DNA of 14,300 bases from Lachnospiraceae bacterium (lineage in GTDB: Bacteria; Bacillota; Clostridia; Lachnospirales; Lachnospiraceae): NCBI GenBank assembly GCA_003446735.1, contig DMCJ01000216.1:1-14300 (forward strand). The letters run 5' to 3'. How positions within the stretch are numbered: position 1 is the stretch's first letter; every line of letters starts with the position of its first letter. The notes below the pieces were generated by a model. It was not told the origin of the DNA, made no database searches, and was given only the letters and a program-made list of their open reading frames with translations. Positions 7,333 to 14,300 of this stretch are shown here, one piece after another. The translations under genes were made by a program, and so were the position numbers.

Positions 7333-9027
7333 CTATACCTCATAATTCTTCTTGAAACTCTCTGCCTTCTCCTTTAAGGAAGCAGCGTTATCCATGGCGG
7401 CATCGCTCGTATCCGCCGACCCCAATAATCTTCCTATCTCGGCTATCATCTCATCGTATGAAAGCTCTTTTACATCCGTTGTCGTAACATTGTCCTTAAC
7501 ACTTTTTGATATCTCATAATGCCTGTCGGCCATGGCCGCGATCTGGGGAAGATGTGTGATGCAGATGATCTGGTGATCCCTGCTTAAACGTGCGAGTTTC
7601 TCTCCCACCATCCATGCGGTCTTTCCGCTTATTCCGGCATCAATCTCGTCAAAGACAAGTGTTGCGGTATTTGTCTTATGAGCAAATATGCTCTTTAATG
7701 CGAGCATTATCCTCGAAAGCTCACCGCCGCTTGCGATGCGGCTTAAAGGCTTTGGCTCTTCTCCCGCATTTAAGCTTATGTTAAAGCAGACCTCATCGCT
7801 TCCGTCCTTATTTATGATCTCATTATCATGAACGATGTCTGCCTCAAATACACATGCGGAAAAATTAAGCCCGAGTAACGCTTTTTCCATCTGCTTGCCA
7901 AAGGCTTTGGAAACCTTTTCTCTTTCATTATACAGTCTGTCGGCCGCTTTCGTATACCTTTTTTTATTTTCTTCGTATTCGGTTTTAAGTCTGTCTTTAT
8001 CGTCGCTTAATCTTTCAAGCTTTTCGATCTTTTCGGAAAGCTCGTTAAGTTTTTTTAATATTTCGGATATTGAATTACCGTGCTTTTCCTTAAGCCTGTT
8101 TATAAGGTTTAATCTCTCGCTTACGTAAGCTGTCTCCTCATCGCTCGCCCTGCACTTATCAAGGCTTTCGTACGCTAAGTTCCTTGCATCGTTAAGAGAA
8201 GCTTCCGCATTTCTTAGTCCTTCGCTTATATTTTCGATATCATCCGAAAAAGGTGCTGCCTGATCTGTCTGACCTAAGGCTTCTGATATCAGATTAAGTG
8301 CCCCGTTTCCCGAATCATTCTGTAAAAGAGCTATGGTCTTAGATAAAGCTTCCTTTACTCTCTCCGCATTTGAAAGAAATGTAAATCTGCTCTCAAGGTT
8401 TTCGTCTTCACCTTCCTTAAGCCCGGCTTTTTCGATCTCATCGGCCTCAAACTTAAGGAAATCAAGCTCTCTTTTTATCTCTGAAGGATCCCTGTCGCTT
8501 TCCTTTAAAGCCCTTTCGCTTTCCTTAAATGCGTCATATGCATTATGAACCTCTTTAAGAAGGGGCGATATCTCCTTACCGCCGAACGAGTCGATGAGCT
8601 CTAACTGCTTTTCCTTTTTAAGGACAGCCATATGCTCTCTTTGTCCGTGCATGTCAAGGAGCTGTTCGGATAATTCCTGCATCGCTTTTTGAGGCACGGT
8701 AAATCCGTTTATCTTGCAGATGCTCTTTCCCGGGAATATGCTTCTTTGAAGGATGATTATATTATCATCCCTCGGTATGTCCTCATCCGTTTTGATAAGC
8801 TCTTCCTCTTCTTCGGTAAGCGAGAAAACGAGCTGGACAAATGCGGAGTCTTCTCCGGCTCTTATGAGCGACTTATCAGCCTTTGCTCCTAAAGCCAAGC
8901 TTACTGCGGATAATAATATACTCTTACCCGCTCCCGTCTCTCCGGTAAGGATATTAAGTCCTTCTCCGAAGGTCAGTTCGGCCTCATTTATAAGGGCCAC
9001 GTTTTTTACTTTGATACTTTCTAACAT
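7333..9027 (-). CDS. recN: DNA repair protein RecN
   Basis: A 564-residue SMC-like ATPase acting early in double-strand break repair at DNA ends. The head domain is split: Walker A GETGAGKS at residues 29-36 in the N-terminal half; in the C-terminal half the ABC signature region RIASGGELSR (430-439), Walker B TLVFDEIDAG (456-465) and the switch region ITHLPQIAAMADRHYEI (490-506). Between them lie long charged helices typical of the antiparallel coiled coil (for example 150-240 and 290-370). Length is normal for the family. The start MLESIKVKNVALINEAEL is the family's usual N-terminus, and AGGAGG lies 4 bases before the ATG. It follows nadK after a 56-base gap containing a palindrome that overlaps this binding site. 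Downstream, the FIST-EAL gene begins after 3 bases, so recN is no longer the last gene of its cluster. Confidence 0.97.
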   Translation of the reverse strand: MLESIKVKNVALINEAELTFGEGLNILTGETGAGKSILLSAVSLALGAKADKSLIRAGEDSAFVQLVFSLTEEEEELIKTDEDIPRDDNIIILQRSIFPGKSICKINGFTVPQKAMQELSEQLLDMHGQREHMAVLKKEKQLELIDSFGGKEISPLLKEVHNAYDAFKESERALKESDRDPSEIKRELDFLKFEADEIEKAGLKEGEDENLESRFTFLSNAERVKEALSKTIALLQNDSGNGALNLISEALGQTDQAAPFSDDIENISEGLRNAEASLNDARNLAYESLDKCRASDEETAYVSERLNLINRLKEKHGNSISEILKKLNELSEKIEKLERLSDDKDRLKTEYEENKKRYTKAADRLYNEREKVSKAFGKQMEKALLGLNFSACVFEADIVHDNEIINKDGSDEVCFNISLNAGEEPKPLSRIASGGELSRIMLALKSIFAHKTNTATLVFDEIDAGISGKTAWMVGEKLARLSRDHQIICITHLPQIAAMADRHYEISKSVKDNVTTTDVKELSYDEMIAEIGRLLGSADTSDAAMDNAASLKEKAESFKKNYEV

Positions 9028-9035
9028 TTTTCCTC

Positions 9036-9049
9036 CTGTACGCGTACAG
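9036..9049. promoter_or_regulatory. Perfect 14-bp palindrome overlapping the recN ribosome binding site
   Basis: CTGTACGCGTACAG is its own reverse complement. It lies in the nadK-recN gap, and its last two bases (on the coding strand) are the first two of the recN AGGAGG site. In the mRNA it could fold as a 5-bp stem with a CGCG loop, extended by a G-U pair, one mismatch and two G-C pairs that would take in most of the Shine-Dalgarno sequence. It may therefore be an RNA hairpin hiding the recN start or a DNA operator. The CTGT...ACAG ends recall the enterobacterial LexA box, but that has eight bases between the halves and here there are six; the usual Firmicute SOS box (GAAC-N4-GTTC type) is not seen. 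Function unproven. Confidence 0.45.
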
Positions 9050-9083
9050 AGGGTTTCTTATCCTTATTCATCCTGCGGTCTTT

Positions 9084-9926
9084 CTATTGAAGTTTTTTAT
9101 GTAAGAGCTTAAGAAATCCTTCATCTTTAAGCCTTACGAATTTGGTCACCCGCTCAGAGCGTTTTATCCTTACGCGATCCCCCGTAAATAAGCGCAAGGA
9201 AGGCGATCCGTCGAAATTGCATTCGACTTCCTGCCTCTCACCGTTGTGCCCTAAACCGACCTCTACCGATATCTCGTCCGAATCGGAAAGAACGATGCTC
9301 TTTGCCGTTATGGCATGAGGGCATATGGGAGTAAGAAGTAATAATTTGGCGCGGGGGGATACGATCGGTCCTCCCGCAGACATATTATAACCCGTGGAAC
9401 CCGTGGGCGTTGATATTATGACGCCGTCCGCGGAATATGTGCTAAGTAACTGGCCGTTAACATATATATCAAAAGATACGATCTTTAATGATCCGGTACG
9501 GGTAAGGACTATATCGTTAAGAGCGTGAAATTCCTTTTTCTCACCGTCATCGGTACAAAGCTCGCCGTCAAGCATCATGCGCTCTTCGATGGAATATCTT
9601 CCCTCGGATAAAGCCTTTACCGCCTCGCTTATCTCTCCTCTTTCAACTTCTGCCATAAATCCCATGGTTCCTAAATTTATGCCAAGAAGGGGGATGTCCA
9701 GATCCATGGTATCAACGGAAGCTTTAAGGAGCGTTCCGTCGCCGCCAAGGACGATGATGCAGTCGGTATCTTCGGGAACAGAAAGGTCCGTAAGGCCTTC
9801 TTTTCCGCTTTTCCTTAAAAGGGTCGTGACCTTCCCGCCGTTTTCCTTAAGCATCTTTTCAAGCTTGGCGGTGGTCTTTAAATCCTTATCCTTTGATTCA
9901 TTTGTTATGAGATAAAAATGCTGCAT
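9084..9926 (-). CDS. nadK: NAD kinase
   Basis: A 280-residue cytosolic enzyme that phosphorylates NAD to NADP. Family motifs are clear: IIVLGGDGTLLKA with GGDGT at 61-65, IPLLGINLGTMGFMAE at about 78-93, LNDIVLTRTG, then YSADGVIISTPTGSTGYNMSAGGPIVSP, which holds the nucleotide-binding loop and catalytic region. Length is usual for bacterial NadK. The start overlaps the end of tlyA by 29 bases; it is supported by AAGGAG 8 bases upstream and by MQHFYLITNE, which aligns with the first strand of the family. The TAG stop is followed in the same frame by 20 further codons ending at the recN start. In many Clostridia nadK is followed by argR; here recN comes next. Confidence 0.96.
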   Translation of the reverse strand: MQHFYLITNESKDKDLKTTAKLEKMLKENGGKVTTLLRKSGKEGLTDLSVPEDTDCIIVLGGDGTLLKASVDTMDLDIPLLGINLGTMGFMAEVERGEISEAVKALSEGRYSIEERMMLDGELCTDDGEKKEFHALNDIVLTRTGSLKIVSFDIYVNGQLLSTYSADGVIISTPTGSTGYNMSAGGPIVSPRAKLLLLTPICPHAITAKSIVLSDSDEISVEVGLGHNGERQEVECNFDGSPSLRLFTGDRVRIKRSERVTKFVRLKDEGFLKLLHKKLQ

Positions 9927-10731
9927 CTACGATGCTCCTTATATTCTCTTTCTCTTTTATGATATCGCTCTTATCTTCATTATCTTCATTTAAGCTTCCG
10001 GGCTTTTTGATGTAAAGGAGATATTCTATATTTCCTTCCGCTCCGCATATGGGAGAATGGTCAAGTCCGCAGAGGGTAAACCCGCAGTTACGGGCATATC
10101 CGCAGACATTTTCAATGACCTCTATATGAACATCCTTATCCCTTACGACTCCCTTTTTTCCTACCTTATCCTTGCCGGCTTCAAACTGAGGCTTTATAAG
10201 ACAGACCATATAGCTTCCTTCGTTTAAGAGAAGAAATGCCGGAGGGAGTATCTTTGAAAGTGAAATGAAAGATACATCCGTTGCCGCAAATGATACCTTT
10301 TCGGGAAGGGTAGCTTCATCCGCATAACGGAAATTAAGTTTTTCCATGCACACTACACGCCCGTCATTTCGAAGCTTCCAGTCAAGCTGTCCGAATCCGA
10401 CATCAACGGCATAGACTTTTTTCGCGCCGTTTTGAAGCATCACATCGGTAAACCCGCCCGTAGAAGCTCCTATATCAAGACACGACATATCTTTAACGTT
10501 TATATCAAAAACGTCCATGGCCTTTTCAAGCTTAAGGCCGCCGCGGCTTACGTATTTTAAAGTCTTTCCCCTTACCTCTACGTTTACCTTTTCGGGATCG
10601 AACACGGAACCTGCCTTATCTTCTTTCTGATTATCCACATAGACGATCCCTTCCATGATAAGGGTCTTTGCTTTTTCTCTCGAAGGAGCAAGTCCTTTAT
10701 TTAAGAGGATCACATCAAGTCTTTCCTTCAT
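9898..10731 (-). CDS. tlyA: TlyA family rRNA 2'-O-methyltransferase (S4 and FtsJ domains)
   Basis: A 277-residue protein. Residues 1-58 are an S4 RNA-binding domain (ERLDVILLNKGLAPSREKAK, then IVYVDNQ). From about 60 an FtsJ/RrmJ-type methyltransferase follows, with the SAM-binding loop CLDIGASTGGFTD at 84-96. The K-D-K-E catalytic tetrad is visible as Lys67 in SRGGLKL, Asp152 in ATDVSFISL, Lys180 in LIKPQFEAG and Glu236 in GNIEYLLY. Known members methylate 23S rRNA, and some also 16S rRNA, at ribose 2'-O positions of cytidines, which affects sensitivity to capreomycin; which type this is cannot be read from the sequence. A charged tail of about 33 residues after residue 244 (with NEDNEDKSD-like composition) is a little longer than I expect. 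The gene lies 4 bases after dxs; AAAGGG at the end of dxs serves as ribosome binding site. Confidence 0.95.
   Translation of the reverse strand: MKERLDVILLNKGLAPSREKAKTLIMEGIVYVDNQKEDKAGSVFDPEKVNVEVRGKTLKYVSRGGLKLEKAMDVFDINVKDMSCLDIGASTGGFTDVMLQNGAKKVYAVDVGFGQLDWKLRNDGRVVCMEKLNFRYADEATLPEKVSFAATDVSFISLSKILPPAFLLLNEGSYMVCLIKPQFEAGKDKVGKKGVVRDKDVHIEVIENVCGYARNCGFTLCGLDHSPICGAEGNIEYLLYIKKPGSLNEDNEDKSDIIKEKENIRSIVDAAFLSHNK
9935..9940 (-). promoter_or_regulatory. Ribosome binding site AAGGAG that fixes the nadK start inside tlyA
   Basis: AAGGAG stands 8 bases before the nadK ATG (9924-9926) and lies within the last codons of tlyA. It supports the 29-base overlap of the two genes rather than a later nadK start. 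Confidence 0.75.
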
Positions 10732-10735
10732 CCTC

Positions 10736-12613
10736 TTAACCCTTTATCCTCTTTGATATCTCTTTTGAGATACTCTTATGATCAAGTCCGAGTTCCTCTT
10801 TTAAAAGGTCGACATTGCCCTGTTCTATGTATTCATCGGGAAGAGAGAAATGCATTATATTTACATCTTCCCTGTTTAACATATCGCACTCGTCATTTAA
10901 GTATGTAAGCACTTTTTCTCCGAATCCTCCGGAAAAAACATTTTCCTCGAGTGTGACAAAAAGGCTGTGATCGCCTATCATCTGATCAAGAAGCTTTGTA
11001 TCTAAGGGCTTAACAAACCTCATATTAACAAGGCTTGCATCATATCCCTCATTTTTAAGATCCTCGCACACATAATAAGCCGTCTCGACCATTGTACCTA
11101 TAGCAAGAAGGCATATATCCTTTCCCTTATGCATGATCTCGCCTTTTCCCATGCTTATCGCGGGGCGGTCTTCTTTAAAGAGATCGCATGCCGTTCCCCT
11201 GGGGTATCTTATCGCGCAGGGCACATCCGAAGATAAGGCAAATTCCAGCATATCGGCAAATTCCCATTTGTTTTTAGGTGCCATCAGATGCATATTGGGT
11301 ATGGACGAAAGATAGGAAAGATCGAATATTCCCTGATGGGTCTCACCGTCGCTTCCGACAAGTCCTGCCCTGTCTATGCAGAAAGTAACAGGAAGATTCT
11401 GAAGGCATACATCGTGGATTATCTGATCATAGGCTCTTTGCAAAAATGAAGAATATACTGCAACAAAAGGTCTTAATCCTCCGGCCGCAAGTCCTGCCGC
11501 AAAAGTTACCGCATGCTCTTCGGCTATACCGACATCAAAGAATCTGTCGGGATATCTGTTCCTGAAACGCTTAAGGCCCGTTCCGTCAGGCATGGCTGCC
11601 GTTATGGCCACGACCCTTTCATCCTTTCCGGCAAGCTTGTTTATCACTGTCGCAAACACATCGGTATAAGCGGCTTTTTCCTTTACCTTTTTGGGTAAGC
11701 CCGTCTCTATCTCAAAAGGCTCGGCTCCGTGGAAACGTGCGGGATGCTTTTCCGCAGGCTCGTATCCGCGTCCCTTTTTGGTTATTACATGGACAAGTAC
11801 GGCGCCCTTTACGCTCTTTGCTTCTTTTAAGACCTTTTTCATGGCCTTTATATCATGTCCGTCAACGGGGCCTAAATAGGTTATCCCCATATCCTCAAAG
11901 AACATGCCGGGGATGATGAGCTGTTTCATACTGTTCTTTATCCCGCGGATGCGCTTTACCATCTTTTCGCCGTATTTGGGCACATCCAGAAGTCCGTAAT
12001 AAATGCTGTCCTTTAATCCTAAGTATGCGGAATTGGTACGTATACCGTTTAAGTAGGTGGACATGCCTCCGACATTTTCCGATATCGACATATTATTGTC
12101 ATTTAAGACGATGATGAAATTTGTCTCAAGCGAAGAGGCATTATTAAGCGCCTCGTAAGCCATGCCTCCGGTAAGAGAACCGTCGCCTATGACGGAGACC
12201 ACCGTGTGATCTTCGTTAAGCAGGTCTCTTGCTTTTACAAGGCCTAATCCTGCGGATATGGATGTGGAACTGTGCCCCGTGTCAAAGGCATCCGATTCGC
12301 TTTCCTTTCTCTTGGGGAATCCGCTCATACCGTGATATTTTCTTAAAGAATCAAATCCGTCTCTTCTTCCGGTTAAGATCTTGTGGGTATAGGACTGATG
12401 TCCGACATCCCAGATTATCTTATCCTTCGGGAGATCGAGCGAAAGATGAAGAGCCATCGTAAGCTCCACGGCGCCTAAGTTAGAGCCTAAATGCCCGCCG
12501 TTTACGCTTATCTTTTCGATAAGAAATTCCCTTATCTCATCGGCAAGTTCACCGTAACAGGATGGATCTATCTTCTTTATATCGTTTTCTTTTTTGATCT
12601 CATCGAGTATCAT
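10736..12613 (-). CDS. dxs: 1-deoxy-D-xylulose-5-phosphate synthase
   Basis: Thiamine-diphosphate enzyme joining pyruvate and glyceraldehyde 3-phosphate into DXP, the first step of the MEP pathway and also a precursor for thiamine and pyridoxal. With the ATG start the protein has 625 residues, a normal length. Visible motifs: GGHLGSNLGAVEL (near 39-51), DVGHQSYTHKILTGR (69-83), the ThDP/metal segment GDGSLTGGMAYEALNN from 143 through LNDNNMSIS (about 170-178), LGPVDGHD (247-254), and DVGIAEEHAVTFAAG with catalytic Glu366, followed by a transketolase C-terminal domain. A GTG at 12623-12625 is in frame four codons upstream and would overlap the ispA stop, but its binding site would have no spacing. 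The ATG at 12611-12613 has AGAAGGTGA upstream and matches the usual short MxLLDxI-like start, so I prefer it. It sits just after ispA, so a supply enzyme and a user of isoprenoid units are co-expressed. Confidence 0.97.
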   Translation of the reverse strand: MILDEIKKENDIKKIDPSCYGELADEIREFLIEKISVNGGHLGSNLGAVELTMALHLSLDLPKDKIIWDVGHQSYTHKILTGRRDGFDSLRKYHGMSGFPKRKESESDAFDTGHSSTSISAGLGLVKARDLLNEDHTVVSVIGDGSLTGGMAYEALNNASSLETNFIIVLNDNNMSISENVGGMSTYLNGIRTNSAYLGLKDSIYYGLLDVPKYGEKMVKRIRGIKNSMKQLIIPGMFFEDMGITYLGPVDGHDIKAMKKVLKEAKSVKGAVLVHVITKKGRGYEPAEKHPARFHGAEPFEIETGLPKKVKEKAAYTDVFATVINKLAGKDERVVAITAAMPDGTGLKRFRNRYPDRFFDVGIAEEHAVTFAAGLAAGGLRPFVAVYSSFLQRAYDQIIHDVCLQNLPVTFCIDRAGLVGSDGETHQGIFDLSYLSSIPNMHLMAPKNKWEFADMLEFALSSDVPCAIRYPRGTACDLFKEDRPAISMGKGEIMHKGKDICLLAIGTMVETAYYVCEDLKNEGYDASLVNMRFVKPLDTKLLDQMIGDHSLFVTLEENVFSGGFGEKVLTYLNDECDMLNREDVNIMHFSLPDEYIEQGNVDLLKEELGLDHKSISKEISKRIKG

Positions 12614-12621
12614 TTCAAACG

Positions 12622-12630
12622 TCACCTTCT
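12622..12630 (-). promoter_or_regulatory. Extended ribosome binding site for dxs
   Basis: AGAAGGTGA matches the extended Shine-Dalgarno AGGAGGTGA in eight of nine positions. Its core ends 11 bases before the ATG at 12611-12613, somewhat long but workable. For the alternative GTG (12623-12625) the same bases would overlap the start codon itself, which argues against GTG. Confidence 0.55.
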
Positions 12631-13515
12631 TCTGTGGATCAGGTTCTTAACAAGCTGCTCTAAGAATTCGTTTCGGTCCTTAAATGAAGAGAGGATCTTT
12701 ATGGCCTCGGCAGATAATTCTCCTACTTTCTGGCTCGCTTTTTCCACTCCGACAAGCGAAGCATATGTCGTCTTTTTATTCTTTTCATCGCTTCCGACGG
12801 GCTTTCCGAGCTCGCTGTCTTTTCCCGTAACATCGAGGATATCGTCTCTTATCTGGAAGGCAAGTCCGACCTTCGAACCCACTGCTTCCATATGGGCAAC
12901 CTCTTCTTCATTCGCTCCTGCAAGTATGGCTCCGCACATAAGCGCAGCTTCGATAAGAGCCGCGGTCTTATTTTCGTGGATGAATAAAAGTTCATCCATA
13001 TCAAGCGGATCTCCGGAATTATCATTTAAAACATCGACGCACTGTCCGCCCACCATACCGAAAGCTCCGGCTTTTTCGCTTAAGACTTTAAATGCCCAGG
13101 CAGCTTCGCTCGAAGGATTGTATACGATCGCTTTTGCTATCGTTTCAAATGCATAGTTAAGGAGCGCATCTCCCGCAAGGATCGCTATATCCTCGCCGTA
13201 TACGACATGAGTCGTCTTCCTTCCGCGCCTGAATTCATCATTATCCATAGCGGGAAGATCGTCATGTATGAGCGAATATGAATGGATGAATTCGATCGCA
13301 GCCATAAAAGGCTCGGCCGATTCCGGATTACCTTTAAAAAGCTTTACAGCCTCTTCCATAAGGAGCGGCCTTAACCTTTTTCCTCCCGATAATACGGAAT
13401 ATCTCATGGCCTCTATGAGCTTTGCCTGCTCATTGTCCTTTGGCTCGGGAAGAGCCTCATTTAAGATCCTTTCGATCCTCTCGGTCTTTACCTTTAATTC
13501 TTCTTCAAAGCTCAT
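12622..13515 (-). CDS. ispA: Farnesyl diphosphate synthase (polyprenyl synthetase)
   Basis: A 297-residue trans-isoprenyl diphosphate synthase that condenses DMAPP/GPP with IPP. Motifs: GGKRLRP at 44-50 (IPP binding), first Asp-rich motif DDLPAMDND at 85-93, RRGRKTTHVVYGE (97-108), GMVGGQCVDV (153-162), and second Asp-rich motif FQIRDDILDVTGK with DDILD at 224-228. The first motif has the two-residue insertion (DDx4D) of bacterial farnesyl diphosphate synthases, and the preceding HSYSLIHDD context agrees with a C15 product; geranylgeranyl diphosphate cannot be excluded. The start overlaps the end of xseB by 11 bases, with AGAGGAG about 12 bases upstream. Placement between xseB and dxs is the classic Firmicute order. 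Confidence 0.95.
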   Translation of the reverse strand: MSFEEELKVKTERIERILNEALPEPKDNEQAKLIEAMRYSVLSGGKRLRPLLMEEAVKLFKGNPESAEPFMAAIEFIHSYSLIHDDLPAMDNDEFRRGRKTTHVVYGEDIAILAGDALLNYAFETIAKAIVYNPSSEAAWAFKVLSEKAGAFGMVGGQCVDVLNDNSGDPLDMDELLFIHENKTAALIEAALMCGAILAGANEEEVAHMEAVGSKVGLAFQIRDDILDVTGKDSELGKPVGSDEKNKKTTYASLVGVEKASQKVGELSAEAIKILSSFKDRNEFLEQLVKNLIHRRR

Positions 13516-13726
13516 CTTCGCTGCCGTCTCCTCTTATGATCTTAACTTTTTTATCCGCAAGGTCTATGGATTCATTGCAGCTTTTAACAAGCTTCATCCC
13601 TTCTTCGTAAAGCTGCATCGCCTCATCAAGCGGAACATCTTCTTCACCGAGTCTTGCCACGGTCTTATCCAGAAGATCCAGGTTTTCTTCAAGCGTTTTC
13701 TTTTTTTCGTTCTTTTTTTCTGCCAT
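13505..13726 (-). CDS. xseB: Exodeoxyribonuclease VII small subunit
   Basis: A 73-residue protein of the normal size for XseB. The core matches the family: LEENLDLLDKTVARLGEEDVP, then a PLDEAMQLYEEGMKLVKSC helix pair and SIDLADKKVKII. Several copies bind the large subunit to form exonuclease VII, which degrades single-stranded DNA to oligonucleotides from both ends. The N-terminus is very Lys/Glu-rich (MAEKKNEKKKTLEEN). The gene begins 2 bases after the xseA stop and overlaps ispA by 11 bases. Confidence 0.94.
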   Translation of the reverse strand: MAEKKNEKKKTLEENLDLLDKTVARLGEEDVPLDEAMQLYEEGMKLVKSCNESIDLADKKVKIIRGDGSEDEL

Positions 13727-13728
13727 TT

Positions 13729-14300
13729 TTAATCCTTTTTGTTTTTAACCGTTTCTTCTATCCTCGCTACGGCCGATCCGTCCTTTAGATATATGCGGAT
13801 CTTATCGCCTTTATTTATCTCATCTATGCTCTTTATGCCGTGCTTTTTATCATCCGAGATATATGCATATCCGGCGCTCATCCTCTTTAAGGGAGAAAGC
13901 GCATCCATCCTTCCCGCAAGAAGGGACAGGCGGTATTTCCTGTTATCTATGACTTTGTTTATTGCCGATTCCAAAAGCTCTTCGGCCTGAAGCACTCTCA
14001 TCCTCTGCTTATTAAGCCTTGCCATCGGAGAGAGATTGTAAAGCGATCTTGAAAGTATCTCGATCTCCCTTTTCCTTAAGGCGATCTTTGATAAGATCAG
14101 CGAATCAAGACGCATCTTTTTATCTTCTATCGCATCTAAGATATGGGATATATCATGGACCGCAAGCTCTGCTGCCGCGCTTGGAGTGGGGGCTCTCATA
14201 TCTGCCACAAAATCCGCTATCGTATAATCCGTCTCATGCCCTACCGCGGATATCACCGGCTTTTCGCAGTTAAATATGGCCATGGCCACTTTTTCTTCGT
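13729..14300 (-). CDS. xseA: Exodeoxyribonuclease VII large subunit, partial (5' end beyond the window)
   Basis: The last 190 or so codons of XseA; the frame stays open to base 14300, reading [14 protein letters not shown] at the edge, so the GTG or ATG codons there are internal and not starts. The conserved signature [20 protein letters not shown] is followed by [17 protein letters not shown], both hallmarks of the catalytic domain. A long helical stretch follows ([20 protein letters not shown] to [14 protein letters not shown]), then a short C-terminal beta region ([37 protein letters not shown]), matching the usual family end. XseA carries the nuclease site and works with XseB, encoded 2 bases downstream. 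Confidence 0.95.
   Translation of the reverse strand, partial: EEKVAMAIFNCEKPVISAVGHETDYTIADFVADMRAPTPSAAAELAVHDISHILDAIEDKKMRLDSLILSKIALRKREIEILSRSLYNLSPMARLNKQRMRVLQAEELLESAINKVIDNRKYRLSLLAGRMDALSPLKRMSAGYAYISDDKKHGIKSIDEINKGDKIRIYLKDGSAVARIEETVKNKKD

Noticed and set aside
9036..9049. Palindrome read as a LexA (SOS) box of recN
   Set aside because: The enterobacterial box has CTGT-N8-ACAG while here the spacing is six, and the Firmicute SOS box has a different sequence. Kept only as an unassigned palindrome.
12491..13156. Long plus-strand open frame (221 codons) opposite ispA and dxs
   Set aside because: It is the mirror of two strongly identified minus-strand genes, spans their junction, is Ser/Phe-rich as expected for a reverse-complement frame, and shows no recognisable domain.
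13268..13732. Plus-strand open frame (154 codons) opposite ispA, xseB and the xseA end
   Set aside because: It crosses three conserved genes on the other strand and has no family motif; an antisense shadow.
14281..14300. xseA starting at the GTG or ATG near 14283-14289
   Set aside because: The frame stays open to the window edge with family-matching residues ([10 protein letters not shown]), and a start here would remove the N-terminal OB-fold and much of the catalytic domain.

Overview
All genes in this window lie on the minus strand, so the biological reading order runs from base 14300 down to base 1. The gene order (xseA, xseB, ispA, dxs, tlyA, nadK, recN), the AGGAGG-type ribosome binding sites, the moderate GC content, and the frequent ATA (Ile) and AGA/AGG (Arg) codons suggest an anaerobic Firmicute of class Clostridia. 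A Lachnospiraceae-like organism (Butyrivibrio or a relative) is my best guess. The family level is inference; no rRNA or other taxonomic marker is present.

Upstream half (14300 to 7333): a compact housekeeping run. It holds the 3' part of xseA and complete xseB (exonuclease VII), ispA (farnesyl diphosphate synthase), dxs (DXP synthase, first step of the MEP isoprenoid pathway), tlyA (rRNA 2'-O-methyltransferase), nadK (NAD kinase) and recN (SMC-like DNA repair ATPase). Neighbouring genes overlap or are separated by a few bases. The one larger gap is 56 bases between nadK and recN. It contains a perfect 14-bp palindrome touching the recN ribosome binding site. The argR regulator often found at this point in Clostridia is absent.

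Downstream half (7329 to 1): a four-gene signalling cassette that follows recN after only 3 bases. It encodes: (i) an 871-residue FIST / degenerate GGDEF / EAL protein, a predicted c-di-GMP phosphodiesterase; (ii) a 585-residue cytosolic LacI-type sugar-binding fold joined to a helical and GAF-like region, with no DNA-binding domain; (iii) a 666-residue membrane protein with an extracytoplasmic Cache-like domain and an intact GGDEF domain, a predicted diguanylate cyclase; (iv) the start of an extracellular family-1 solute-binding protein that appears tethered by an uncleaved N-terminal helix. It is cut off at base 1.

The cassette thus combines a predicted enzyme that makes c-di-GMP, one that breaks it down, and two sugar-binding-type folds, one cytosolic and one outside the membrane. 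Tight spacing suggests co-expression, probably as an extension of the recN operon. A shared circuit sensing nutrients through c-di-GMP is a plausible inference, not shown by the sequence. No promoter, terminator, RNA gene, mobile element or CRISPR array was recognised, and there is no gene-free stretch longer than about 60 bases.
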